DNA from: Actinomadura sp. WMMA1423
GTDB lineage: Bacteria > Actinomycetota > Actinomycetes > Streptosporangiales > Streptosporangiaceae
Assembly (NCBI RefSeq): GCF_006547145.1
Contig: NZ_CP041244.1
Span: forward strand, 620,001 to 684,000
Direction: 5' to 3'
Length of the DNA stretch: 64,000 nt
In this document: piece by piece, positions 34,095 through 41,141 of the stretch
Layout of the letters: each line of letters starts with the position of its first letter
How positions within the stretch are numbered: position 1 is the first letter of the stretch
The notes under the pieces: generated by a model
What the model was told of the DNA's origin: nothing
Databases searched by the model: none
Seen by the model: the letters and a program-made list of their open reading frames with translations, nothing else
Position numbers and translations under genes: made by a program

Positions 34095-34524
34095 GGTCCG
34101 CCTCCGTCCCGTTGAGGGCGGCGTAGAGGTCGTAGGCGAACACGAAGCCCTTGCCGTCCTCGTTGCGCCAGACCCGGACCTGCGCGGCCCGCTCCACCTG
34201 CTGGCACGCGGCGTCCCGCTCGGCCTCGGCGTTGCGCTGCCTGGACAGCGCCCGGTCCCGCTCGTTGGCGCGGCGGACGATCAACTCCTGCATGCGGTTG
34301 TTCGCGTCGCGGTACTCGGCGAGTTCGGCGCGGAGCCGCACCATCTCGGCGTCGCGGAACTCGGCCATGAACCGGGCCGTCATAGTGGCGACCTCGCTGG
34401 CGTGGACGCTGATGATGTCGTCGTGGCCAGAGTCGAGCGTGATGTCGCGGAGCCCGGCGGCGATGCGTTCGGTCCACTGTTGCGGGGGCGCCGGCTTGGG
34501 GGCGGGGGTCTTCGACTCGCTCAC
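34087..34524 (-). CDS. Coiled-coil hypothetical protein, 145 aa
   Basis: Pro-rich N-terminus (TPAPKPAPPQQW), central coiled coil (MVRLRAELAEYRDANNRMQE; ANERDRALSRQRNAEAERDA), C-terminus with KGFVFAYDLYAALNG. GTGA overlap upstream, GTGGCTGA downstream. Probably a paralogue of the 33285-34094 product. Confidence 0.7.
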   Translation of the reverse strand: MSESKTPAPKPAPPQQWTERIAAGLRDITLDSGHDDIISVHASEVATMTARFMAEFRDAEMVRLRAELAEYRDANNRMQELIVRRANERDRALSRQRNAEAERDAACQQVERAAQVRVWRNEDGKGFVFAYDLYAALNGTEADRG

Positions 34525-34886
34525 GACCGACCCCCAAGGATCAAGCGGGCGAAGGTCAGGGCGCAGCGGACCGATCCGGGCTCGTTGCAGAGATCGACGG
34601 GGGCGAACTCCTCACCGAAACGAGCAAGATCGGATGCGGCACGCGTCGCCGGGGCCAGATCCTCCGCCGCCTCCTCCAGCCACGCGGCGAGGGGCCCTCG
34701 CAGCGGTGCGGCCACGTCCTGACCGTCCTCGCGAGACCCGCACTCCAGGCAATCGGCGAGGGGCCGACCAGTGGCGTTGAGCTGCTCCACCTCGGCGTCA
34801 GTGAGCACCTGGACGGGGTAGCGGTGGGCACACAGCAGCACCTTCGCGGCGGCGCGCAACTCCTCGACCGGAGACATCTCACTCAT
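34521..34886 (-). CDS. Hypothetical protein, 121 aa
   Basis: Helical protein (VEELRAAAKVLLCAHRYPVQ) with one CLECGS pair. The C-terminus LTFARLILGGRS resembles the tiny reading frame at 29887-29949. TGATG overlap with the upstream gene. Confidence 0.68.
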   Translation of the reverse strand: MSEMSPVEELRAAAKVLLCAHRYPVQVLTDAEVEQLNATGRPLADCLECGSREDGQDVAAPLRGPLAAWLEEAAEDLAPATRAASDLARFGEEFAPVDLCNEPGSVRCALTFARLILGGRS

Positions 34887-35173
34887 CAGACCCTCCAGTT
34901 CTTGCCGACGCGGGTCCGCTCGTTGTCGCGGGCGCTGATGAGCGCGCGGGCGAGCTTGGAGGCGTGCTCGACGTCCCCGCACTCCCACTCGTCGCCGCAC
35001 GTGCAGAGCGCCACGGTCTCGTCGGTCTCGGGGATGAGCCGGTGCCCTGCGGTGATCCCGTCCAGCAGCGCGGCGAGGTGGTCGCGGATGTCGCCCGGCG
35101 GGATCGGGGACTCGGCGCCGACCAGGACGCGGACGCCCTCGTGAATGTCGGCGATGGCCGTGGGCGTGCTCAC
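34886..35173 (-). CDS. Hypothetical protein, 95 aa
   Basis: Contains CTCGDEWECGDVEHASKLAR, a possible zinc site. The helix PGDIRDHLAALLDGITAGH lies upstream of it. GTGA overlap. Confidence 0.68.
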   Translation of the reverse strand: MSTPTAIADIHEGVRVLVGAESPIPPGDIRDHLAALLDGITAGHRLIPETDETVALCTCGDEWECGDVEHASKLARALISARDNERTRVGKNWRV

Positions 35174-35583
35174 TGGGCACCGCCCGCGGTCTCGCGCAAC
35201 AGCGTCGCGGCGTCACGGTCCGGGTCGAGGCGCTTGGCTACCTCGGTGGCGAACCGGCGGTACTGCTCGCGCTGGTTCGCGGGCATCTCACCCAACGGGA
35301 ACGTGGCCGCGTCGTAGCCGAGGGTGGCCTTACGGGCGTCCCAGAGGATCTCGGCGAGCCGCTCTTCCTCGGTGATGCTGTCGGGCCAGGTGACGGTGAC
35401 GGTCGCCGCGCACGCTAGGTCGTGGACTTTGCGCATCAGGTCCTGCGTGGCGTCGAAGTCGAGGTCGAACGGCTCCCAGTCCTCCTCGAACATCTCGCCG
35501 ACGCCCACGAAGTCGAGTTCGGAGGCGGCCTCGACGACGTACTTGCGGGCCCAGTCTTTGAGCTGCTCGTCGGTGTACTTCAC
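35170..35583 (-). CDS. Hypothetical protein, 137 aa
   Basis: Acidic helical protein (TDEQLKDWARKYVVEAASEL; PLGEMPANQREQYRRFATEV). GTGA overlap. No recognised family. Confidence 0.68.
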   Translation of the reverse strand: MKYTDEQLKDWARKYVVEAASELDFVGVGEMFEEDWEPFDLDFDATQDLMRKVHDLACAATVTVTWPDSITEEERLAEILWDARKATLGYDAATFPLGEMPANQREQYRRFATEVAKRLDPDRDAATLLRETAGGAQ

Positions 35584-36209
35584 TGCTGGTCTCCATTCGT
35601 CTCGTCGCCCGCCACGGCGGCCAGCTCCCGCGCGGGCGGTGCCGTGGCGGCGCCGACGTCGCGGACGAGGGTCAGCGGCGCGTACACCTGCCGCGCCTCC
35701 GACATGGGCACCCACGTGCCGCGGTTGGTGACGAACCCGGTGCCGTCCTTGCCAGCGACGCAGAACAGCAGGTCGTCGTCGCGGCCGGAGTAGAGCTGAC
35801 CGGGCCGGAGCGCGCCGGGCAGCGCGGGCTGCGCGTCTTCGGTGGGTTCGGCGGCGGCGCGGAGCGCGGCGATCACCTGTTCGGCGGTGCGGCCCTCCTG
35901 GTCCTGCCAGCAGGCCAGGGCAGTCAGCGACCACCACGCGCTCTCATCGGTGCCGAACACGTGGCGGTGCAGGGTCATCACCGCCCGCGCGTGGATCCCG
36001 GTGGGGTCCTCCGCGGCGTGGGAGTGGATGTCGATCCCGGCGGCCTTGGCGATCGCGGCGGGCAGGTCCAGCGGGCAGTCGGCGGGCTCCATGCCGGGGG
36101 TGTGCTTGTAGCCGCCCTGCTGGGTCCAGCCCTGGGTGGTGAGGGTCTCGGCGGCCCTGGTGAGGATCGCGGGGACGGTCGAGGGGGTGGGGGTTTCGGT
36201 CGGGCTCAT
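35580..36209 (-). CDS. DUF6197-like protein, 209 aa
   Basis: AVMTLHRHVFGTDESAWWSL followed by ACWQDQEGRTAEQVIAALRA resembles the DUF6197 family of actinobacterial plasmid/phage proteins (from memory). The C-terminal half looks like a separate beta domain (FVTNRGTWVPMSEARQVYAP). ATG 36209 with AGGAG upstream. Confidence 0.7.
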   Translation of the reverse strand: MSPTETPTPSTVPAILTRAAETLTTQGWTQQGGYKHTPGMEPADCPLDLPAAIAKAAGIDIHSHAAEDPTGIHARAVMTLHRHVFGTDESAWWSLTALACWQDQEGRTAEQVIAALRAAAEPTEDAQPALPGALRPGQLYSGRDDDLLFCVAGKDGTGFVTNRGTWVPMSEARQVYAPLTLVRDVGAATAPPARELAAVAGDETNGDQQ

Positions 36210-36307
36210 TTCGGGTTCTCCTCTGTCCGTAACGGAGGGTGCCACATGTGTCGCTGCCTGTGATGGCATTCGGGATAACTGGTTCAGGTCAGCCGAGTTC
36301 GGCCAGG

Positions 36308-37300
36308 TCAGGGGATGTGAGCGCGAGCCTCGCGCTTCCGGCTCTGGTTGATCGCGGCGAGCTGCTCGCGCAGCGCGAGGAGCGCCTCGGCGGTATCGGC
36401 GCCATCCTCAGCGGCGGTGTCGGCCGGGTCGGTGTCGTCCTGGACGGCGGCGAGGATCGGCGGCTGCACCGGCGGCGCCGGACGCTCCGGCTCAGGCTCC
36501 GCGGCCGGCCCCGGGACGGCGGCGAGCGGCGGCGCGGAAGCCTCCTGGACGGCGGCGACGATGTCCGCGAGGTCGCTCTTGATCTCGCCCGAGACGGGAT
36601 CCCGCTGCATGCTCTGCAGGTACCGGACGGGGTAGCGGACCGGTTCGGGTGCGCGGGACTCCGCGATCTCCCACACGGTGACGGCCTCGGTGTCAGTCAG
36701 TCCGTACTCGGCCCGCAGCCACCGTACGGCCTCGCGCACCCGCGCCGACTGACTGATCCTTCTGTCTCCTCGTGGCTCCTTCTCTATAGGTGCACGATCT
36801 TCGTGCACCTCCTGCACGTTTTTCGTGCGCCTCTGTGCACGATTTTCGTCACCCTCAGGTGCACGGTTTTCGTCGGCGGCCTCCTCGCCCGAACCGCTAT
36901 CTGCACGGTTTTCGTGCACCTGGGACCGCCGGAGGTTGAGCGCCCACTTCTGGCGACGACCCCCGCGAGCTGCCCGCACCAGACAGATCGCGCCCCGCTT
37001 GGCGAGCTGATTCGTCGCATCCCGGACGGCCTTGAAAGCGGCCTGCCGCGCTAGGGCAGCCTCGGGGCTCTCGTCATCCTCGTCGGGCAACTCGCGGCCC
37101 AGCGCGGCGACCAGGTCCGCTCGCCCGCCCCAGAACATCGGGGGGTCATCGGCGTCCAGCGAGACCAGCGCCATGTACACGAGCAGCCGGAACGCGGTGT
37201 TCGGCAGCGTCGACCACTGGTCGTAGACAGCTTTCACGTTCTGCGCTCCCATCAGGTGCGCGGCCTCTCGGGCATGCGGGAACTCCCCAGATCCAGGCAT
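36308..37300 (-). CDS. Winged-helix/replication-initiator-like protein, 330 aa
   Basis: Residues about 20-130 look like a winged-helix DNA-binding unit (VYDQWSTLPNTAFRLLVYMA ... AVRDATNQLAKRGAICLVRA). A low-complexity hinge (about 130-175) with repeated HENRA/DENRA/HEDRA follows, then a second helical domain (VREAVRWLRAEYGLTDTEAV). The hinge is the translation of five DNA iterons, so the gene may carry its own origin, as lambda O and several plasmid rep genes do. First gene of the minus operon. ATG 37300 lacks a clear RBS; ATG 37252 is an alternative. Confidence 0.72.
   Translation of the reverse strand: MPGSGEFPHAREAAHLMGAQNVKAVYDQWSTLPNTAFRLLVYMALVSLDADDPPMFWGGRADLVAALGRELPDEDDESPEAALARQAAFKAVRDATNQLAKRGAICLVRAARGGRRQKWALNLRRSQVHENRADSGSGEEAADENRAPEGDENRAQRRTKNVQEVHEDRAPIEKEPRGDRRISQSARVREAVRWLRAEYGLTDTEAVTVWEIAESRAPEPVRYPVRYLQSMQRDPVSGEIKSDLADIVAAVQEASAPPLAAVPGPAAEPEPERPAPPVQPPILAAVQDDTDPADTAAEDGADTAEALLALREQLAAINQSRKREARAHIP
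36791..36918. repeat. Five iterons inside the initiator-like gene
   Basis: Copies of TGCACG(A/G/T)TTTTCGTG begin at 36791, 36813, 36836, 36860 and 36902. Spacings are 22, 23, 24 and 42 bases, close to two (then four) helical turns. The first copy is a perfect inverted repeat TGCACGA-TCT-TCGTGCA, and most others are nearly so. An iteron-type origin or initiator-binding array is the natural reading. Confidence 0.82.
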
Positions 37301-37377
37301 GGGTGATCACACGACCGCCCTGGGGGAGGCGTCGTTCAACGGTGAATGTGGAGCCGCTGGGGGGCAGCGGCGGGCGG

Positions 37378-37830
37378 CTAGTCGGCCTGCGTGTCTCCGG
37401 CCGCGCGCTCGCCCTCAGCGAGCATCTGATCGACGCGCTTGGTCGCTGCGTCGAGGCGCGGCTTGTGGATGGTCTCGGTGACCAGCTTCCGCTCAGCGGT
37501 GATGCAGGGGCCTTGCTTGACGCCGCACTCGTCACACGGGATCGCGTAGGCGGTGGCGCGGATCGTTTCCTGTCGCCTGTACCAGGCGTCGATGACCTGC
37601 TTCATCAGCTCGGGGTCGGGACGCTCGGGGAGCTTGGCTCCGGGCAGCCTCAGCCACCACGCGAACAGCTGTTCGATCACGCCGTTGCGGCTCGTCTGCA
37701 TCTGGCTGGTGGGCTGCTCGGCCACGTCCCAGGCCAGGTCCTCAATGGCCACGGAGCGGTACCTGCGCCCTGAGCGAAGCTGACGGGCCACGCGCGGAAG
37801 TCTTCCAGGTACATGGGCACCTTTCAACAT
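37378..37830 (-). CDS. Hypothetical protein with Cys motif, 150 aa
   Basis: Basic, helical protein; IPCDECGVKQGPCITAERK at about residues 107-125 may bind zinc. ATG 37830 was chosen because it lies directly behind the operator cluster; the first operator copy overlaps codons 3-8. Divergent from the transfer-like plus operon. Confidence 0.7.
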   Translation of the reverse strand: MLKGAHVPGRLPRVARQLRSGRRYRSVAIEDLAWDVAEQPTSQMQTSRNGVIEQLFAWWLRLPGAKLPERPDPELMKQVIDAWYRRQETIRATAYAIPCDECGVKQGPCITAERKLVTETIHKPRLDAATKRVDQMLAEGERAAGDTQAD

Positions 37831-37911
37831 TGGACTCCTCTCGCCGAAGCGCCTTGAGGTACAGGGGTACCTTTCGCTATCGTGACACACGATAGGTACA
37901 TGGGTACCTTT
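37807..37911. promoter_or_regulatory. Three operator copies between divergent genes
   Basis: AGGTACATGGGCACCTTT (37807), AGGTACAGGGGTACCTTT (37857) and AGGTACATGGGTACCTTT (37894) share the near palindrome AGGTAC(A)..GGGTACCT. They span the only divergent promoter gap between the minus-strand side and the plus-strand transfer-like operon, so one repressor probably switches both. Confidence 0.8.
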
Positions 37912-37941
37912 GACGCAAGCCCGAAGGTCAGGAGATCGCAA

Positions 37942-38100
37942 ATGCTCCGAAGATCCCCGCTGGTCGCCCTGTTCATCGCCGCGAGCACGCTCACCTGCCC
38001 CGCCAGCGCGCTCATCCTCACCGCGATCGTCGTCGCGCCCATCGCCGGCGCCCAGCTCGCCCGAGCGCTCACCAACGCGCGGGAGACCGCCGATGCGTAA
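37942..38100 (+). CDS. Small membrane protein, 52 aa
   Basis: Two hydrophobic stretches (LVALFIAASTLTCPASALIL and TAIVVAPIAGAQLA) with no long polar part. AGGAG precedes ATG 37942. First gene of the plus-strand transfer-like operon, overlapping the next gene by 8 bases. Confidence 0.7.
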   Translation: MLRRSPLVALFIAASTLTCPASALILTAIVVAPIAGAQLARALTNARETADA

Positions 38101-38269
38101 CCGGCCGACCACCTGCACCCGGTGCAGCGACCCGATCAGGCGCGGCGCCGACTACCTCACCGACGTCCGCCAGATCGAACGGGTCGGCCGCCTCGGGTTC
38201 ATCAAGGTCCGCGCCACCGTCTCCGCCGCCGTCTACCACCCCACCTGCGCCCCCAAGGGAGCCCACTGA
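38093..38269 (+). CDS. Small Cys-containing protein, 58 aa
   Basis: [17 protein letters not shown] near the N-terminus and YHPTCAPKG at the C-terminus form a likely four-ligand zinc site. Overlaps neighbours on both sides (TGATG into the NUDIX gene). Confidence 0.7.
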   Translation: MRNRPTTCTRCSDPIRRGADYLTDVRQIERVGRLGFIKVRATVSAAVYHPTCAPKGAH

Positions 38270-38994
38270 TGATCGTCGTACCCGCGCACCTGCGCCCCTG
38301 GGCCGTCCCCTGGCCCGCCTACTCCCCCGTCGACATCACCCCGCCCGAACTCCACGCCGGCCCCGGGCTGGCGGTGTCCGTCGCCGAGGGGTGGGCCGAG
38401 CCCTGCACCGACCCGGCCGGACTGCCCGACCTCGCCGACCGCCAGGCCGCCGCGCTCATCCCCTACGCCATCGACGTCGACGGGTGGCCCCTCAACCCGG
38501 CCGGACGCACCGGCAAGACCGGCCGCAACCTCGGCCGCTGGGGCGAGAACACCGCCGCCGACCCCATCGTGACCGCCGGCACCGGCCTCGAGCGCCGCGT
38601 GCTGCTGATCCGCCGCGGCGACTGCGGCCACTGGGCCATCCCCGGCGGGATGGTCGAACCCGGCGAGACCGCCCCGGCCGCGCTGGTGCGGGAGCTGCGC
38701 GAGGAGACCGGCGTCGATCTGGCCGGCCTCGCCCCCGTCGTCCTGGCCCGCATGCTCGTCGCCGACCCCCGCGAGTCCGACCACGCGTGGGTCGCCACCA
38801 CCGCCGCGCTCTACCAGCTCACCGAGCCGGTCACGGCGACCGCGGGTGACGACGCCGACGACGCCGCGTGGCTGCCCTTCACCAGCCTCACCGCCCTGAC
38901 CCGCGCCCTGGACGGGTTCGGCGCCCGGCTCTACGACGCGCACCGCCCGCTGCTGAGCAGGGCGCTCGCGCACATCGGAGGGCGCGATGCGTGA
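38269..38994 (+). CDS. NUDIX hydrolase, 241 aa
   Basis: The complete NUDIX box lies at residues 127-149 ([20 protein letters not shown] then TGV), with all metal-binding Glu residues present. The first 100 residues form an extra domain absent from short MutT proteins. NUDIX proteins are recurrent in actinomycete integrative and conjugative elements; in pSAM2 the Pif immunity protein carries a NUDIX motif. The position at the head of a transfer-like operon fits that role, but nucleotide housekeeping is an alternative. Confidence 0.88.
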   Translation: MIVVPAHLRPWAVPWPAYSPVDITPPELHAGPGLAVSVAEGWAEPCTDPAGLPDLADRQAAALIPYAIDVDGWPLNPAGRTGKTGRNLGRWGENTAADPIVTAGTGLERRVLLIRRGDCGHWAIPGGMVEPGETAPAALVRELREETGVDLAGLAPVVLARMLVADPRESDHAWVATTAALYQLTEPVTATAGDDADDAAWLPFTSLTALTRALDGFGARLYDAHRPLLSRALAHIGGRDA

Positions 38995-39418
38995 CCGCGT
39001 CCCTGCGGCCGGCTCCGCGCGCAGCATCCTCGGGAGCGTCCTGCTCTCCGCCGCGTTCCTCTACATCACCCGCGACCTCACCGTCCCCCTCGGCGTCCTG
39101 TACGCCGTCCTCCTGATCGCCGGGTGGGTGATCTGCCGCGCGCACCTCGCACGCGTCGACGCCGAACGCGACGCGGGCATCCAGCAGCGCCGCGCCGACG
39201 TCCTCACCGGCCCCCGCCTCTCCCTCACCGAGCTGCTCTACACCGGCTCCCGCGACCAGCTCGTCGGCCACCACGACCGCGAACAGGTCATCGAGCGGCT
39301 CGGCGAGCGGTACGCCGAGGGCTACCTCACCCCCCACGAGCACGAGCAGCGCACCACCGAAGCAACCCACGCCCGCACCCGCGCCGACCTCGCGCACACC
39401 CTGCGCGACCTCCCCTGA
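38987..39418 (+). CDS. DUF1707-type membrane protein, 143 aa
   Basis: Two adjacent hydrophobic helices (about 13-50: [34 protein letters not shown]) precede a cytoplasmic DUF1707/SHOCT-like helix-hairpin ([20 protein letters not shown]). Overlaps the NUDIX gene by 8 bases. DUF1707 proteins are widespread small actinobacterial proteins of unknown function. Confidence 0.8.
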   Translation: MRDRVPAAGSARSILGSVLLSAAFLYITRDLTVPLGVLYAVLLIAGWVICRAHLARVDAERDAGIQQRRADVLTGPRLSLTELLYTGSRDQLVGHHDREQVIERLGERYAEGYLTPHEHEQRTTEATHARTRADLAHTLRDLP

Positions 39419-39427
39419 AAGGACACC

Positions 39428-40168
39428 ATGGGCTACGCCCGCTACACCCTCCGGAGAGCCGGCCGCGAGATCGAAGCCGGGTACGACGTCCCCGACCGCT
39501 GTAACCGCCGCTGGTGCTGGGCTCGCATCGATCGCGGCCTCGACCACCTCTGCGGACGCACCCCCGGTGGCGATGAACACGGCTGCGGCGGCTACTTCTG
39601 CGACCGGCACCTGTTCAGCGCATCCCTGGACGTCGGTCACCTCTGCCCTGCCTGCCGCGCCGCCCACTGGCGTGAGCAGCTCGGCAAGATCGCAGACGTC
39701 CTCGCCGAGTCCCTCGCCTACCGCGACGAGATCACCGACGCCGACGTCCTGGCCGACCACCCCGCCGTCGTGACGATCACAGCGCGGGACGGGTTCGGCT
39801 GCTACGCGCGCCTCACCTACGACCTGGACGAGCCCCGCCGCCTCCGCCGCGGGTGCCGCGCCCTCCCCCGACTCCTCAGCAAGATCGCTGCACCCATCCG
39901 GCTCCGCCGCGCCGAACCCTGCGGGGCCTGCGCCGACCGCGGCTGGTTCTACACCGTCGGCACCGCCGAGAAGTTCCCGCCGCCCGACGGCTGCTCCGGT
40001 GTCGCCGTGTGCGGTTGCGGCGCCGCCGAACACCAGGGCCGAACCAGCCGCCGCCTCGTCCGGCGCGCGCACCGCCGCAACCGGTCCCACTCCCGCATGG
40101 GGGCCGGGCGGCGCCTCCTGCTCGCCGTCACGTTCGGCCGGGCCGGGCGCGGCGCACCGCCCTTCTAA
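39428..40168 (+). CDS. Cys/His-rich hypothetical protein, 246 aa
   Basis: Many potential zinc ligands: DRCNRRWCW, HLCGRTPGGDEHGCGGYFC followed by DRHLF, LCPACRAAH, and a second cluster CGACADRGW ... CGCGAAEH. The C-terminus is strongly basic. Function unknown; nucleic-acid binding is plausible. Confidence 0.72.
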   Translation: MGYARYTLRRAGREIEAGYDVPDRCNRRWCWARIDRGLDHLCGRTPGGDEHGCGGYFCDRHLFSASLDVGHLCPACRAAHWREQLGKIADVLAESLAYRDEITDADVLADHPAVVTITARDGFGCYARLTYDLDEPRRLRRGCRALPRLLSKIAAPIRLRRAEPCGACADRGWFYTVGTAEKFPPPDGCSGVAVCGCGAAEHQGRTSRRLVRRAHRRNRSHSRMGAGRRLLLAVTFGRAGRGAPPF

Positions 40169-40203
40169 ACCGCCCACCCCACCGAACTCCCGGAAGGAAC
40201 CAC

Positions 40204-40710
40204 GTGAACGACACCAGCCTCCGCGGCCTCGCGCTCTACGCCGCCCTCCTCGCCACGTTCAGCGAGGCCCACCCCCTGTGCGACCACATCCTCCAGGACA
40301 ACACCGCCGCGCAGAACAAGACCGGCCCCGGGACCCGCGGCCGCCTCGCCTGCGCCCACCACGTCGCCACCTACACCGCCGGGCAGACGATCGCGGCCGC
40401 CGCCGTCACCACGGCGCTCGGATACCGGCTCCCGGTCCGCGCCTGGCTCGCCGGCACCGCCATCAACGCCGCGACGCACTACGCGATCGACCGCCGCGCC
40501 GGGTTCATGCGCCTGCTGCGGTCCCCGTGGATCTGCAAGGGCGACTACCTCGACCACGCCACCGCGCAGCGCCGCCCCGGCACCGTCGACACCACCGGCC
40601 CCGGCACCGCCCTCTACGAGATGGACCAGGCCAGCCACCGCGCCATCGGCATCGCCGCCGCGGCCCTCACCACCTGGCTCGCGCTCCGCGCCGACCGGAA
40701 CGGCCGGTGA
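40204..40710 (+). CDS. DUF3307-like membrane protein, 168 aa
   Basis: Polar/His signatures in hydrophobic helices, HPLCDHILQ, CAHHVATYTAG, ATHYAIDRRAG and YEMDQASHRAIG, match the pattern of DUF3307 proteins. Function unknown. GTG start at 40204, preceded by GGAAGGAACC. Confidence 0.72.
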   Translation: MNDTSLRGLALYAALLATFSEAHPLCDHILQDNTAAQNKTGPGTRGRLACAHHVATYTAGQTIAAAAVTTALGYRLPVRAWLAGTAINAATHYAIDRRAGFMRLLRSPWICKGDYLDHATAQRRPGTVDTTGPGTALYEMDQASHRAIGIAAAALTTWLALRADRNGR

Positions 40711-40715
40711 CCGGC

Positions 40716-40841
40716 ATGGCCCGCGATGACCGCGACACCGACGAGCAGCGCGAATCGGACCGGCAGCACACCAAGAACCAGCAGACCGACCAGGACCGCG
40801 ACCGCCGCGCAGACAACGACGACCGGCGCGAACGCTCCTAA
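40716..40841 (+). CDS. Small highly charged peptide, 41 aa
   Basis: Almost entirely Asp, Glu, Arg, Gln and Lys after MARDDRDTD, predicted disordered. Lies between supported operon genes; the start could also be GTG 40707. Moderate support only. Confidence 0.5.
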   Translation: MARDDRDTDEQRESDRQHTKNQQTDQDRDRRADNDDRRERS

Positions 40842-40881
40842 CCGCCCACCGAAGCAACAGCGCGAAGAAGGGCAACCCGCC

Positions 40882-41052
40882 ATGGCTAAGAAGAAGTGGA
40901 TCATCTCCGCTCCCGACGTCCCCAACCCCCTCAAGGGCAAGGACGGCAAAGGCGACTCCGCGACCGTCTACAGCAAAGCCGACCTCAACAAGCGTCTCGC
41001 CGCCGCGAAGAAGGCGGGCGTGAAGGTGAACGTCCGCGAGACCACCGAATAG
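40882..41052 (+). CDS. Small basic protein, 56 aa
   Basis: MAKKKWIISAPDVPNPLKGK opening, C-terminal SKADLNKRLAAAKKAGVKV helix. GAAGGGC lies upstream. No recognised family; possibly DNA-associated because of its charge. Confidence 0.65.
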   Translation: MAKKKWIISAPDVPNPLKGKDGKGDSATVYSKADLNKRLAAAKKAGVKVNVRETTE

Positions 41053-41141
41053 ACCGCCCGGCCCCGGGCTCCACCTTCCACAGCGCGCCCGGGGCCGGGC
41101 CCCGTCCACACCAGCAGACGAGACGACCCCGAAGGGCCGCA

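Noticed and set aside
36791..36918. TGCACG repeats as a CRISPR array
   Set aside because: Units are about 17 bases with 5-base gaps and lie in a coding frame; there are no spacers or cas genes.
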